Source: Agrocybe praecox
Lineage: Eukaryota; Basidiomycota; Agaricomycetes; Agaricales; Agrocybaceae
DNA length: 64,000 nt
NCBI GenBank assembly: GCA_964017145.1
Contig: OZ024840.1
Location: 1,674,001 to 1,738,000, forward strand
Direction: 5' to 3'
The notes beneath the pieces were generated by a model. It had not been told where the DNA came from, did no database searches, and worked only from the letters and a program-made list of their open reading frames with translations. A program made the translations under genes and the position numbers. Of the stretch, positions 1 through 13,532 are shown piece after piece. How positions within the stretch are numbered: position 1 is the first letter of the stretch; each line of letters starts with the position of its first letter.

Positions 1-823
1 CGTGATCGGCGTCTCCTGCTTGCTGCAAGCGACGCAAATCCGCGGCTGAGAGGCCACCGCTGAACGAATGCGGCCTTTCTTTTGCTTCTGTCGATGGAGT
101 GACCTTTGATTGGGGATGAGTTACGAAAGCATTTCGAGCAATAAATTGCCAGGTACTCACGTCTGCCGAAGAGCCCCTAGAATGGGAAATTTGTTGCTCG
201 GGTATTGGGGGAGAAGACCCTACGCTGGTATTCGAAGAGGAGTCCAATGGGCTGGACTCGTTGATGACTGCATTCGGAGCCATTTTTGATTTCGGGGGCG
301 TTCGAATAGCATTAACGCGGGCGTCGACTGCATCCGCAGTGACATCACCAATCTTCAAGCGGCCAATTTCATCCGCGAGTTCCCAACTGGCCGATTCTGC
401 CTCCGCATTGACGAACTGGCCACTGCTGTTGACTCTCCAGCGAGAAGAACCATTGGGAACGGATGTTCGATCGGAGACTTCGGTAGTACGTGATGGCATA
501 TTGTTTGAAGTAGGAAATTTCTGAGATGAAGGTGAAAGGACAGTACTGGTCAGATTCGGGTGGGAACTTGATTCTAGAGGAGGTTTAGGCCAATTCTGTG
601 GAGATAAAGATGAAGAGATTGTTAGAAAAGGGTGAACAACACGTGGCTGCGGCTATGGGCGGCACACCTCGAAAGTAGGTTCCAGGACGGAATCGTTGGG
701 GTAAAACCAGCCAAAGGAGTCCTTGATAGTTGTTGGACGTGGAGCAAGTGCTACTGGGGATAAAATGTGTCTGGAGGAGTCGGAATAGGTGGTAGTAGAT
801 GAAGTGGAGACTGTAGTGTACAT
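1..823 (-). CDS. Unidentified protein, N-terminal part, cut by the left edge
   Basis: Minus-strand gene starting at ATG 823-821. Exon 1 (823-668) gives a Ser/Thr-rich start (MYTTTVSTSSTTTYS) followed by DSFGWFYPNDSVLEPTFE. A 72-nt intron (667-596, GTGTGC...CAG) leads into exon 2 (595-161), which continues NWPKPPLESS and later SSRWRVNSSGQFVNAEAES. A second possible intron (160-104, GTGAGT...AAAG) precedes exon 3, which reads RPHSFSGGLSAADLRRLQ and runs off the window. The second intron has no in-frame stop, so it could instead be coding (19 codons). Codon phase is kept across all joins, which supports a real gene. The visible part is low in complexity and probably disordered, and no family was recognised. 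A regulatory or scaffold role would be a guess. Confidence 0.7.
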
Positions 824-2460
824 TTAACTGCGGGTCAGAACGGGCGCACATTGAGGAAAAGAACGACAAGATGAGAAAAAGAAAAAGAACATACCAGTAA
901 ATTAGAAAGGTGATGACGATGATGGGGGAGGAAGAGAGATAAAGTATGAGCGCCTGTGGATGAAGATTGAGGTTTGCTTGATAAAAGTAAGAAAACGTGA
1001 GGGGATATCGTGAGGAGTCGTGTCTGGAGGATAAGCAGCGACGAGGAGGGGAAGAGAAAAAAGCAAACTGCGGCTATAAAAGTGATGAGTGCAGGTACAA
1101 GGCGAGGCAAGGGGCAGGCTAACCTTTTTGATCCCAGGCAACGTGCCCTTTAGATCCCACAATATCCAATAGTGCGTCCTCCGCGCCAAATAATGCCCGT
1201 TGCTCGCTGTCGTCGACGGTTTGCTCAGCACAACACCGTCCAGTTCTCTCTGCGTTCCTCACCGTCAAGTACGACGAGCGGTTCACTAATTATGCCTCCC
1301 CGTTCATTTCCTTTCCAGGCCAACATCAGGTCTTTTCAAACTCCGAGTCATTCCACCCTTCATCAATCTCGCAACCGTCAATGTGTGATACATATATTGT
1401 ATTTTATGCAGATCTCGACTTTCCGCCATCGATAAAATGTAATCACACCTTCTTATGATATCGATGTGAATATACTTTCTCTTCTCTGTCAAACAGATCC
1501 GAGTTATCTTTTTTCTACCCAAGTTTGACGCCCCCGTCGACCCTGCCACTCGCCCACACTCCATTTTGTACTAACGCGTCTTTTCTCGTTGCCAACGGAC
1601 TTTGGGGCAATTCCGCAACAAATTCCTTAGGCCACTTTTCAGTTAACCGTAATACATCGTGCTATTAATATCGATTATCGATGTCCTCTCAGATGTGGGG
1701 ATCAAGGTCTTCCATCTAATTAATCGATACAAGAGAATACTCGGGGCCAAACCCCGCAAATATGGTAACCACCTTCGACCTGGGCAAAAAAATCCTACGG
1801 TTCTGTATGATAACCAGAGAAGGCTCTTCATAAATACGTTCACTCTTCGCTTCGGATTGCCAATTGCCCAAAAGAAACATTTAAAAAACGTGTTCATGTC
1901 AATCGATTGCAAAAAAGAATATCCTCATGGGATCCCTGACGAGCAACATTACAACTATGGTTTTTGTAAAGGTACTGCGGACCGTTGGATTTGCGAGCGT
2001 GGACGGAACGAATTTACCGACCAACCCACTCTCCAAGAAAGGCTCAGAGTAAAAGTAAGGCACTGTTCATTCGTTGGTAAATGTAAACGCAGATTTACAA
2101 GTTCATTCTCAACAATATAATTTGAAGCTAATCACACAGTAATCTCGCCACCCAAACGAAGAACATCTAGTAATTTTCCGTCCATACAACTTGCAGCATG
2201 TTTTCCACGCGGCGGAAGAAACACCATAGGCCAAGCCAGAACTGAGTATATAGTGATTGACATCGGTAACTTAGCTCCTATCGTAGCTTTAATGAACGAT
2301 ACTTGAAGGGCTCCTCAGTGAAGACGGACAATGGTATAACAACAAGATACGGATAGCATTGTTCGCTAGGAACAGGTAGTACAGGCATAGTATTCGTAGT
2401 AGAAAGATAATAATTTCAAGAGCATGTTTGTGTCCATAGTATTCGTCCTCCAAAATTAGC
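824..2460. other. Gene-poor gap between the left-edge gene and BLM10
   Basis: About 1.6 kb that holds the upstream region of the left-edge gene and the 3' flank of BLM10. A 153-codon open frame on the plus strand (1659-2120) contains no recognised motif and has no convincing promoter or splice context. I treat it as probably not a gene. Nothing else clear is seen. Confidence 0.5.
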
Positions 2461-5400
2461 TCAGGCATCTGGTAGCAAACAATTAGAATTAGTCACTGCA
2501 TCATATCCACAGTCGCATAGTGGAAGTCTGAAGATACTTACAATATGAAGTTCCGACAAGCATAGTAGAAAGAGATTGTAGCTGGTCTTCATTGAAAAAG
2601 AGTTGGTCTTTGTGCCAGGTGTCCTGCGAAGAAAGAAAGTTTAGTAAATCAGAAAAAGACAAGTATCCCTAAGTTTAATACATACCTGGTGGGTCTAGGA
2701 AGGGGGAAACCGTCATTGTTAACAATGCCTATATTTCGAGACAAATATATTTCCTTACCTTCTTGAATTCAGACGCGCATTTACGGATTGTGGTCGAAAT
2801 CGGAGGTGGGTCAGTCGCATGGGGGGCCAGCACTTAGATGAAAAACCATTAGTTACAACTTTCATTTGGATAAGATATCACACGAGCAACTACTTACCTT
2901 CCGTCAAAGGAGGCATCCATGGTTCAACCGAGTACGGCAAACTTTCAATGAGCGCACATAATCCCAGGATTGCTGAATGTAATATCCTCAAAGACTCCGC
3001 ATAGGCTGGGTCTTTCCTGGGAGGCAAGATAGTCTTGCGAGTCAATGCTACGAAGCGATTCTGGTTTTAGAAGAAAGAAAAGTGAGTTAAGTAGTAAGAA
3101 GTCAGATAATTTGATCCATAAACAAGAATCGGATATACCTTTAGAGGTATGATGCTCTGCCTCTGAGAGCACCTGATCACTCCAGAGAAGACCTTAGAAG
3201 CCATCTCCCTCACTTCGACGTTCTCATCCGACAAGCAGTCGAGTAATACATCCATCACCTGCACCACACCATCTTGAGAAATTGATAGAAGGTTCCTGTA
3301 GAAGAACACGACCAAAGCAGGCAACGAGTGCAGCCGAATCCTCCATGACTGTCAAAACGCATTAGCGTACATTAAAACTATAAAAAAAAAAGGTACGTCA
3401 TCTAGTCCTTACAGTGGAAGATTTAACAGCGATAACAAAGTTGTTGAGGATCGCTTCGATATACTCAGCCGGAGGAGTGACTGCCGAAAGAATATATAGA
3501 ACGGCTGAGCTGTATGCTTGTAATTCGGAGCTATCGTTGAGTTCCGACATGCGAAGTATTTCAGGCCTATAGAGTAATACTTAACCTCCTGATAGAATTT
3601 GAGAGCCAAATAAAATACTCACATCAATGCGACTGCGTAAGGGAAGATAAGACAGGCGGAAGGTCCGTGTGCGTATATCCAAATCCACTGAAGAACTAAA
3701 AAAGAACATGTTCAGTAGCCAGTCAGATATTTGCTTGAGAAGACCTACGTGTCAAGCCCACTTTGTCGTACTACAAAGACAGTAAGTTAAATTAATCACT
3801 AAAGGAGTAGTAGTATGTCATTCTATCCATACCTCTGATTGATTGACGCGAGGTGGAGGGAGACGCTCGCCTTGCCATTGGGGAAGCTTCTCCAAGATAG
3901 CAGACAGATATGACATGTAATGCGCCTCACTACTCATGTCTTTTGAGTAAGGTGAAGCCGCATAGATAGTTGACAACTAACCGAATCTGTAAAGGATCTT
4001 TCTGTTCATCGCAGGCAAGCAAGAAAGCTTCTGTCGTTGGATACCATGGTCGCCACTGGCTGGTCATAACCGTGTATAGGCCTTGGCATACATGCTGCCG
4101 CATCTACATAAAATCATTAGCATATGCGCAATACCACACAGATCTATGGATTAGGACAAACTTCAGCGTAAGAAGAGTTCGCGTTTTCGAAGAGTAGCTT
4201 GACATATGGTTCCGCCTTGTGGTTGAAGTACACGCCGAGCGAATCGATCAGGATACCATAGAGGCAAAGGGGTTTAGTCACTTCAAAACGCCCGTTTAGT
4301 TTTAAAGTTTATAAGGGTGGTCATGATACACACTTTCGAACGCCGAGTCGCCATTAAATTCAAGAGGAAGCGAGAGAATCCAATCCACCAAAGGTTTATT
4401 CCTGCGAGGATCGCGAGACGTTAGTTGATGCTAAAGATATGTCTAAGCCAACGGAACAGTTTTATTCGAGAACCTTGCTCACCATGAATATATGTTCCCA
4501 GAATTGAAGTGTTTCAGGCTTGATTTGGGCCACAATCCGATCCAATCTGCTCGTCGTCCATGCCCAAAGTTTATTGGCTGAACTAGGACGCCAATGTTTT
4601 GATCCTTGATTATTTCACGTTAGTTGGAATGATATTCCACCTCCAAAGATGAGAAGCCGACCTCTGAGAATCCCAACAAATATCTCAGCTCCTGCCCTTT
4701 GTTTGTATTTATCGGTTTCGAAGAGGAGTGGATCGATTATTTCCAAAATACTGTCTAGGCCATCGTCTCCATATATCTTGGCTAAGAAATAGCATTAGAA
4801 TAGAATTTAAATTAGGAGAACCTTGCTTATACCTAGATATCGAAAGAAAAGCGCATGGTCGGAGCGTAGATCTAGTGATCCACCTGCTTTGGCTGACTCC
4901 TGGCCCCAAAGTGTGGCAAGCTGGTTGATATAACCATCCCTTCTTACCACTTCCCTGATGGCATCGAGACATGGCAAAGATCGCTCTTCCCATTTAAAAG
5001 GGTCTTCGTCTTCGCGTATTTGTCTGTAGCCTTTGATAGTTGAGGCCCAGGTCAGGAATCCAGTATCAATCTTGTCAAAATAGAATCTGGAATTTGGGAG
5101 AACAATTGTGATAGGAACAAAATCGAGAATAGTTAAATGACGTACCCGTCACTACTTAAAGGTTTCTGAAGACTGTCAAGGAACTGTTCGGGATCGCTAA
5201 TCTTGATTTCACGGGCCAAAGGGTTACGCCATTCATCTAACCAAAGCTCCTCGTTCTTCGTCGCATAGCTGCGAATCTTGACGAACGATAATAGTTTGAC
5301 TATAGCCCTGTTTTCATATTAATTCGAGTCATGTGATCGTCAAGGGTAAGTAAAGCAGGCACATGCCTCTGTACAATTGCACGAATCGTCGGTTGCGGGC

Positions 5401-8400
5401 TGGTTGTTTGTTCAAGGAAGAATTTGGCCAATTCAGGGGTCGGGGCAACATCTCTACGTAAATGTCCGTATAAGAATCGAACAGCAGTTTGGAGATATCG
5501 CCACTATAGATAAATCATTAGCTAGTACTACATCAATCTCTTATGAACAAAAGTTACGTGAGTTGTTGTCCTTGTTGCAAGTTGAAGAATTGAAGACACC
5601 TAGGTTGATTTTTTTCAGTTATGAAATCCATTGGTGCCGAGAGTGCGCTTACTGCGTCAGTGTAGGCGGCTTCGCGCTTCTGTACCCGTACTTCTGATTT
5701 CTGCAATGCGGTCTGAAGGAGGCTTTGGTCCACAAAGGTAGCTGGAAACGCGGTCTCGAAATCTTGTAAAGCACGGTCTACCCCTGGAGTAGGCAATATG
5801 TATGCATCGGTTTGCGTAGCTTCTTCGTTGAGATGCACAACACAATCTTGAGATAGATTGCTGACAAGTTTTTGTATGGATGGCTAGGCAGATGTTAGGT
5901 TATATTATTTCCTGTAATTGCATCCTTACCTTTTCCTCGTGTTGACATTCGAGCAATGTCATCAAGTACTCTTTGTGGAATGTTTGATCTAGTAGATTAT
6001 ATTAGACAGGGAATGACGAGTGTCAAATTCATAGAGCTTACCGGCCAGGGCATATGCGGCTGAACTCAAGAGATTAGTCGTGTGCAAGCAGGATGTAATG
6101 GGTAAATATTACCTATTCCTTTGTTCCATAGGATATACAGTGCTCCTTTCATTCTGTCTGGATCATTGCCCTTCTCAAGAGCCTTAAAGATCGAGGGAAG
6201 AATATACCGCGTGGATCGAACGTAATACTGGAGCAAGAGGGAGGTTAAAATGTATTATCTTCGTGGTATTCCTTGAACTTACTCCCGTTACATTATGAAG
6301 CACAGCCTGAGCTTGCCTGTAATGCCTATGGTAAGACGAAGCATTGCGTAAAAAAGTTGACAGTTTACTTACCTCCTTATCCTGGTATAATGTGATAACG
6401 AGAGTTCGACGAGTTGATCGAGGAGTTTGTCATCCAACTCAGTCCTGCGGCGATATAATGCATGCAAATACACCCTTCCACTATGGTAAACATGTGCACG
6501 TTTAACAAAGACGAGGCGTGAGTTATCTTTCTGTCTCAGCCAAGATCTGTTGAGGCTTCATAAAGTGTCAGCATAGAATATATCGAATATGACGAGAGGC
6601 ATACTCTCTTGCTTGCGCATAGTTCTTCTGCATTGAGTCGAAATCTGTTCTGTTGAGAGCGTAAATAAGTAAATAGGTGTCAATGGCGCGCGTTACGCCG
6701 ATGACCGCATCGATATGATCTTCCGCGTTTGTTGTTTTCCTAAAAGCTGCCGCCGCACGAAGGACAGTCCTTCCAAATTGTTCTCGTTGCGCAGCCACTT
6801 GCTTGAAACGATGATCGTTGGGATCAGTCAGGGTGAAACCCGCCTTAACATCGAGATGGGCAACCAATAGCTCAGGAAGTTCATGATCAACATTGATGCA
6901 AGGGTTAACAACTTTCTTTGGCTGTTCTTTGATAAATGTTGGAAGTGCCCCCCAAATTGCACGACAGACATGAAGGTTACTAAAAAAACATACGATCAGC
7001 TACAGAAGATAATCACAAAGACAAGTTTGATTACCGGCAAAAATCATTGCGAGCAATACTGTCCCATGTGTCACTTGTTTCTATCAAAGACTCAACTACT
7101 TTGAGTGCAGGTTGTCCGATATGGTCTATCAGTTCCATGACAAATGCAATTTCTTCGTCACTCGGGACTGTAAATATATCGTAAGAGGGTATGCATAGTC
7201 GATATTATAGACGGTGTGACTTACCATGCCACTCAACGACAACGTCTTGAGGCTCATAGAGACGACCCCATTGAGTTGAGTGATTCTTGTCGAAGTCTGT
7301 TGAGAAAATATGAGCTTGAGCGGAATACTCGAAATACAGAATCTACATACTAGGGTCGTCCCATTCTTTGGTATTTACAAATCGCGTGTTGAGTGGATAG
7401 GTTCCTGCGACTGTATTCAATATTCTGGTGACCAAGCGCCCTGTGCCTGTGTAACCACGTTCACTCTTGGTCTTGTCGACTAAAAGCGTCAATAAATCAA
7501 GGATTTGACGCTTGTGGGGAAGAAGCTAATAGCAAAGAACTGGGATGAGTAAAGATCACGTAAACGTCTTGTTCATTACTTACAGCAGCTCCTCCATATC
7601 CAAGGCATCCGCGAAGGATGGATATATCTATTTGTTTATGTTAGACCGATTCACACAGTGAAATTAAGAAAACTAACTCCAGTGCAAGGTTGTGTCAGAA
7701 GGAACTGCAGCATGAGTGGAGGTCGTGCGAGCACTTGATGCACCATGTTTCAATTCTTCTTCGATCTGTGAGATGCAATGAGGCAAGAATCTTTTCATGG
7801 TCTTCTCCGGTTGAACGCGAGCAAGGCAAGCAACCAGTTGTCCGAATGACCTAACAGCATTTGATTTAGCATTTGTGGTCGCGTAGTCGTACACCAGATT
7901 TAACACAAGGTCAAACAAAGAGTCAGACAAGTGGAGACATATCACGTCAAGCATGCTCTTAATGGATTTGAGGACGCTTTCTTCTTGTTTGCCTCCCGTG
8001 GTATTCCTCCTGCCCCCTTCCTCGGGCAAATTCTCGTACAGGGCAAGCACCCGTCTGAATAATGAGACAACCCAATCTGGAAGGCGCTCGTCAGTAGTCG
8101 AGTTCACGGGGAAATTTTTGAAGAGAAAAAACGAACCAGCAAAGCCAGCTGTGCTGTCCCGCACCAAAGACCTTTCCTCAGCCCTACTCAACTGGGGCGT
8201 GGTACCAGGTTCTGTCCCATTAGGTAGATGCTCGACATCATCGACATCCATTCCATCATCTCCAGGCTCGTCTGCGAACGAAAAACCTGACTGCGAGAGA
8301 TCGCCGATCTTTATGTGTTGCACGACAGACACTATGAACATGGTCGCGCAGACCGTCTTGACAGGGTCATTCTGCACAAATTCATGGATCAACTACATAA

Positions 8401-10543
8401 TTCTTGGGGGGAGGAAGCAAACTTACGAGATCGATGCCCGGAATACAGAGTTCAAGAAGAGGAACGATATGCTTCTGGCCTCCAAGCCATAATTGTTCGT
8501 TGACCAAGGGCCGTGCAATACCAGAGAGCATGCTCAAAACTGCTGTTGTTCTGTGTGTCTCATTAACTACCTCCAATCCTCCATAAGCACGTTCGAGGAG
8601 TTCAGGCATGATCAAGTTAGGCTCCAGAATTGATAGAGTTCGGAGGGCACCTTGAGCGTAACTCATACACACGGGATCTTTTGAAAACATTGCCAGTAAT
8701 GCTGGCGTCTTCAAAGTTTCCACAAATGCACGACGAATGGCGGGAGTAAGGCGATGGGTCTAAATAACGCGATAGTTATCAACATAGTACTAATGGAAGG
8801 TGTAAATAACACTTACAACTGGTGTTTTGCAAGTGTCTTGTTCTTCTTCCTTCAGTCGCTTTGCGAACTCCGCAGCCAAGCGCTGAATGAAAGATGTCAA
8901 CTGCAGAATGAAAGACATGAGCTCAACGTGAAGATCTGGATTTCATCGACCAATTTCTCACAGAAATTGACCACAATCCCGTATTCGACGGGTGGAAAAA
9001 TGATTCGATACTTGTGAGTAAACGATCCAGCGATTCCATGGATCTTGATCCTGCAATAAATCCTCTTTGTTGCGGTAACTTGGAGTCCTTTACTTGACTC
9101 TTTGTCTGGGTTGGAATTACTTCGCGTACTTCGCCGTCTATTCTCATAGAGTATACCAGAACTTTAGTCAAGGCATCTTAGAAATTGAATCTCAGAATCC
9201 GTTCAAAGAGGAAGGAAAATATTTTACTGACGGATTCTACTGATCGTTTTCTTGATCTTAACGCCGTTCCTATCCAGAAGGTCTGCATGTGAAGAGGTAT
9301 TTGAAGATCCCTAGAGTCATCAGTTAGAAATTAGTGAAAGAGCTATAAGTATTAAATTTACACGCATGGCCCCAACAGGGACATCTAAACGGCGTAAGAT
9401 ATCAGTTAAGAGTCGTGTCAACCAAGGGATAGTACACACTCATTGACCCAAGACCTTTGCCGAGGAGTACATTCCATTCGGCTTCAGTCCAGATCCCGAC
9501 GTCTTTCCATTCAGCACCGCCCTCGCCGGCGTCCCCGAATTTGCCAGCAACGTGTTCTTCGGATAGATCTCCACAAAGCTCTAGAAGTCTGTCATCGATT
9601 ACACCAGAATTAAACGCCTCCCAAATCTTAAACAAAGAAGGGAGGTAGAGATGAGTATCAGTCGGCGGTAAGAACGAAGTCAGCACTGGTATCATAACGA
9701 GTATTGTCTGGTAAATGAACATATGAGCTATGAAAATGACGATCGAGGTATGTGAATACGAACCTCTTTGGTCAGCAAAGGTAAGAAAGTCTTTAACATG
9801 CGGGGAATTTCATTCGCTGGGTAATAGCGTCTGCACTGCTCTGCAACATATAGCAGAATGTTAACCATGTTCCTTCTATGGCAGAATCAGAATCAACGTG
9901 CCACTCATCACTCATGAGATGATTGCTTACGACGGTTCCTCTAGGCTCCCTTTTGGCCAGAGCTCGCGTTGTAGAACACGCCAGAGAGGCTGCCAAGAGA
10001 GTTGAAGATCGGAGGGCTCAAGCTTTCTCTTTAATCCGGGTTTATTAGACAGCAATCTCGAAAGCATGTCCGCCCAACCTCTGAGAACACGAGGTTCTAC
10101 ACCTGGGACAAGGCATAACTCATAATACAAAGCTACAAGTTTTACTCGAGTGACTTTCTCCATAGGATAGCGCATCAAGAGCCAGCTACGAGACAAAGAA
10201 TTAGATCGATGCGTGAATCTGAAAGGAATGATATTTACCACTGGAGCAAGCCATCCCAGGTACTAAGGACGAGCCAATTCTTGGATCTTGCACAGATGTA
10301 TATCTTCTCCACTATCTCCTCTAGTCGAGCTTGCATGTCCTCGATAGTCTCGCATTCATAGGGTAATGAATCGAGATAAGTTTGCAGAGAAGCACGTTGC
10401 TTATCAGATGCTGAAGGGTCTATTATCTCGCCGGGAGAGTCGATGATTGATATATCTTCGTCATCCATGACAGTAAGCCAGTCAAAAGTATAGTCTAGAG
10501 ACTTTGGGGGAAGGTAATCGAGGATTGAATTATCTGCTTGCAT
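2461..10543 (-). CDS. BLM10: Proteasome activator BLM10/PA200
   Basis: Very large HEAT-repeat protein that caps the ends of the 20S proteasome (Blm10 in yeast, PSME4/PA200 in animals), working in nucleus and cytosol. It starts at ATG 10543 (MQADNSILDYLPPKS). Family-typical blocks follow in order: WLLMRYPMEK and ELCLVPGVEPRVLRGWADML near 10.1 kb; MSYAQGALRTLSILEPN and LLERAYGGLEVVNETHR near 8.6 kb; and the conserved C-terminal repeat DENVEVREMASKVFSGVIR near 3.2 kb. The end reads DEDQLQSLSTML-type sequence (here NEDQLQSLSTMLVGTSY) and then YA-stop. The last Tyr codon is split by intron 2541-2469, and the final exon is only 8 nt (2468-2461). This restores the C-terminal Tyr-Tyr-Ala that the family uses to dock on 20S alpha subunits. 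The gene has many short introns. It is divergent from the AIM18-like gene. Confidence 0.95.
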
Positions 10544-10859
10544 AAGAGTGAGTGTGAATTCGTCGTTGTGATAATGAAGCTGTTTGTGAAAGACAACTTG
10601 GAGAATCCTCACGTCTAGCTTTTTATATCGTCCAGGAAAGGGAAGGTGACGCGTCGTTTCTGTGTACAGAGCGTTCTGTGAAACCTGTGTATTGCGTCTC
10701 CCAGAGACGCGCAAGCGTATCCAATATGGTACTTATTTAAATGGGTTTGTATTTTCGGAGATGATTCCACTGACGCGTATACCTGTCCTTGGCACGTGGA
10801 CTCACTCGGCAAACCGTCGCCGGTCCGTCTCTCACAATTTCGTTTCCATCTCCAACACC
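10544..10859. promoter_or_regulatory. Divergent intergenic region BLM10 / AIM18-like
   Basis: 316 bp between two opposed start codons, so it must carry both promoters. It contains short GC-rich stretches, and ATG triplets occur in it, including one in frame with the AIM18-like start. No clear TATA box was seen. A shared bidirectional promoter is inferred from layout only. Confidence 0.4.
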
Positions 10860-11915
10860 ATGTCCCTTTTCTTAAAGCAATGCGCTCGCGTCCTTCGCCC
10901 TGCTTCTGCGCGTCACTTTTCCACGCCTGCCTCTGTGTATAGAAACCAGCGACTGTATCGCAATTTGGCATGGGGAACAGCGATAGGAGTTGGAGCTACT
11001 TTGGCTGTCACATCCCATACAATTCACCTTGACAGCCAATTGCAGGAAACGATTCCACAAAAGGACGCCGTGGAAGAAACAATAGGTTCGTATACTTATT
11101 TTCCGTCCTGTAATAAGCTTTAATTAATATGATATATCAACAGTTGACCCGGCAACGTCTATAACTTTTCCAAAAACTATACGAATTCCAATGGCTTATG
11201 TCAAAGTCCCTCCCTTGACTTTAGTAGGAGTTGGAGTGAGGACAGTATCTTTCTTGGGCGTCAAAGTCTACTCCATTGGATTCTATGCAGATCTGACGAA
11301 CCCCAATCTTAAAGTAACTTTCTCGTCTTTCCATTTTATTTCGTCATATGCAATAGTGACCCTTCCTAGGTACCGCTGGATCTGTCTCCGGAAGAGAAAA
11401 TAAAACACATCGTCCAGAACACTGCCTGTGTTATTCGTATTGGTACGAGCTTTCCTCACACGGCAAGAAATTAATTCCTGACTTAGACCAATTATAGTCC
11501 CTACGAGATCAACATCTTATACTCATTTACGAGATGCGTTTATGCGTGCTCTGCAGACCCGGCTAGCCAGAGGAATCAAGGACGGCACCGTGACTGAAGA
11601 AATTGCTCAGGCTGCTTCTTCACCTTTACGAGACCTAAAAGGCCTATTTCCCAACTCCCCTTTAGCAAAGCACACACCCCTCGACATCTTTTTAACTGCG
11701 CCGATCCCCAATAAACCTAGAACCCTTATTTTCCGTGATCTTGGCTCAGTCGAAAGTGATTGGGTCGCGACAGAATTCGTCTACAACTATTTTGATGTTG
11801 AAGCTCCAAGTCCTGCGGTTCGTCTGTTATCTTGTGTCGTAAACTTCTTCGTTGACACCATCTTTCCCAGTTAAAGCATGACGTCCTTGAGAAAATCCAG
11901 CCATTTCAGAAATAG
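10860..11915 (+). CDS. Mitochondrial chalcone-isomerase-fold protein (AIM18/AIM46-like)
   Basis: Starts at ATG 10860 with MSLFLKQCARVLRPASARHF, a basic, hydroxylated leader typical of mitochondrial import. A hydrophobic segment follows (AWGTAIGVGATLAV). The core DPATSITFPKTIRI then LTLVGVGVRTVSFLGVKVYSIGFYAD matches the chalcone-isomerase-like fold of fungal AIM18/AIM46 (FMP22) proteins. Later exons give VPLDLSPEEKIKHIVQNTACVIRI, then VPTRSTSYTHLRDAFMRALQ. The last intron is 11818-11870 and the final exon reads LKHDVLEKIQPFQK-stop at 11913-11915. The fold is fatty-acid binding in some relatives and is not expected to isomerise chalcones. The exact function of AIM18 is poorly known, so only the family call is secure. 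Confidence 0.9.
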
Positions 11916-12350
11916 TCGACTGCCCCTATCTTGACCATAAACACCGCACCGCGTTTGTGTACAGAAATAAACACACCATTCTTTTGCTTGCCTGACGCAC
12001 GGCATTGCAAGATGGGACGTCTGGACAATCCATTTAACCGCTCATTTAGCACGGCCCGTACTCCTTTATCCTTTGTTTCTCCACAACCTATAAGGATTGA
12101 ACAAAGCTTGATTGGCATTCGGCCGTCAAGGAGGCCCGTAGAGGTGCTGCAGATCTCTGTAAGGTTGGACTTCAATTGATAAAACGGAGATGTTCTTTTC
12201 CTCAAGGGAAAATATACTCTTAGAAGCACATCTTCACGTGGTCAACGACAACTCGCATATATATCAGGCTTAAGTTCCAGAAGGACCGCGTCTTTCCTCT
12301 TCTTCGCCACATTGATTTTGCCCGGAAACTTTTCATCTGTTTACATTACT
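11916..12350. other. Intergenic region, no gene seen
   Basis: Carries the 3' end of the AIM18-like gene and the promoter of the dioxygenase gene. Short open frames on both strands (about 80-107 codons) overlap each other and have no motif. I regard them as chance frames. Confidence 0.5.
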
Positions 12351-13532
12351 ATGTCCAAACAATTTGAATACCTGACCTGTATGTACAACGTCTTTGACTT
12401 TCTATGAAGACAGGCTGACATCGCTCGGCGCATAGCTAAGGACATTGATTTCTTTCTCGAAAATGGCTACATGATTATTAAGAATGCCTTTACGCAAGAG
12501 AAAGCTACGGAATGGACAAATGACTTATGGTTCCGCTTGAACCTCGATCCTACAGATAAATCTAGTTGGGATCGCGAACGTATACATTTACCAAGAAGAC
12601 AGGGAGAAAAGGTCGCTACATTTGCGCCCAAGGTACTCTCGTGAAAGTTCAAACATCGGCAGGTTCTGATGTGTCGAAAAACAGGCCTGGGCTGCAATAA
12701 AGGATTTGCTCGGTGGAGAGGAAAGGATCCATGAAGAGGCTTCCACTTGGGGTGATTCTTTCATCGTAAATCTCGGGACCGAGCAGTGGGAAAACTCCAA
12801 GGAAATACTTCACCCTAAAGATTTGGATAATTGGCACGTTGATGGAGACTTCTTCGTGCGTATAATGTACGGATCATCAACGCTTCATCTCACTCTGAAA
12901 GCCAGGTTCACTATTTGGACTCTCCTGAGCAAGCACTTCTGGTCATTCCCATCTATTCGGATATCAAGCCGACAGGCGGTGGTACCATGATTTGCCCCGA
13001 CGGCATTGATCTAATCGCTCAGTACCTTGCTGCTCACCCAGAAGGTGTCCTTCCAACAGGATTGTCCTTCACTCCATCCACAAGCCAGTTTGAGAACAAC
13101 AAGGACCATCCTGGGTATTGGTCCCATCTGCAGGAGATCAAGAGATGCGCGAAATTCGTCGAAATGACGGGGGAAGTTGGAGACGTCGTATTGATGCACC
13201 CCCTGATGCTTCACTCGGCTTCCAAAAATCATTTGAGGGTTCCAAGGATCATAACTAATCCCCCAGTCTCTTTGAAGGAGCCCTTCAACTTCGATAGGGA
13301 GAACCCAGCCGAATACAGTATTGTTGAGCAAAAGACCTTGAAGGCCCTCGGTGTTGATAAGTTCCCATTCAAGATCACCACAGAGAGACGAAGAATCGTT
13401 CCAGCTCGTGTATTACGCCAACAGAAAATGATGGAAGAAGAACTTGAAAGACGAGCTCGTCTCGAGGAGGAAAGGGCAAGGTCGGATGCCATATCGAATG
13501 AAAGCCAAGCGAACAGTATTCTGGTCAACTAA
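12351..13532 (+). CDS. Phytanoyl-CoA dioxygenase (PhyH) family oxygenase
   Basis: Fe(II)/2-oxoglutarate-dependent oxygenase. Starts at ATG 12351 (MSKQFEYLT) with an early intron. The N-terminal part IDFFLENGYMIIKNAF is the usual PhyH opening. The metal-binding pair is seen in NWHVDGDFF (His-x-Asp). After an intron come VHYLDSPEQALLVIPIYSDI and PTGGGTMICPDG. The distal His and the 2-oxoglutarate Arg fit LMLHSASKNHLRVPRIITN. The C-terminal tail is charged and coiled-coil-like (MMEEELERRARLEEERARS) and ends at 13530-13532. Roughly 340 residues, typical for the family. The substrate cannot be told from sequence; fungal members act on diverse small molecules. No cluster partners are nearby. Confidence 0.9.

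Noticed and set aside
1659..2120. 153-codon plus-strand open frame
   Set aside because: No motif, odd composition and no promoter or splice context; likely chance in AT-rich sequence.
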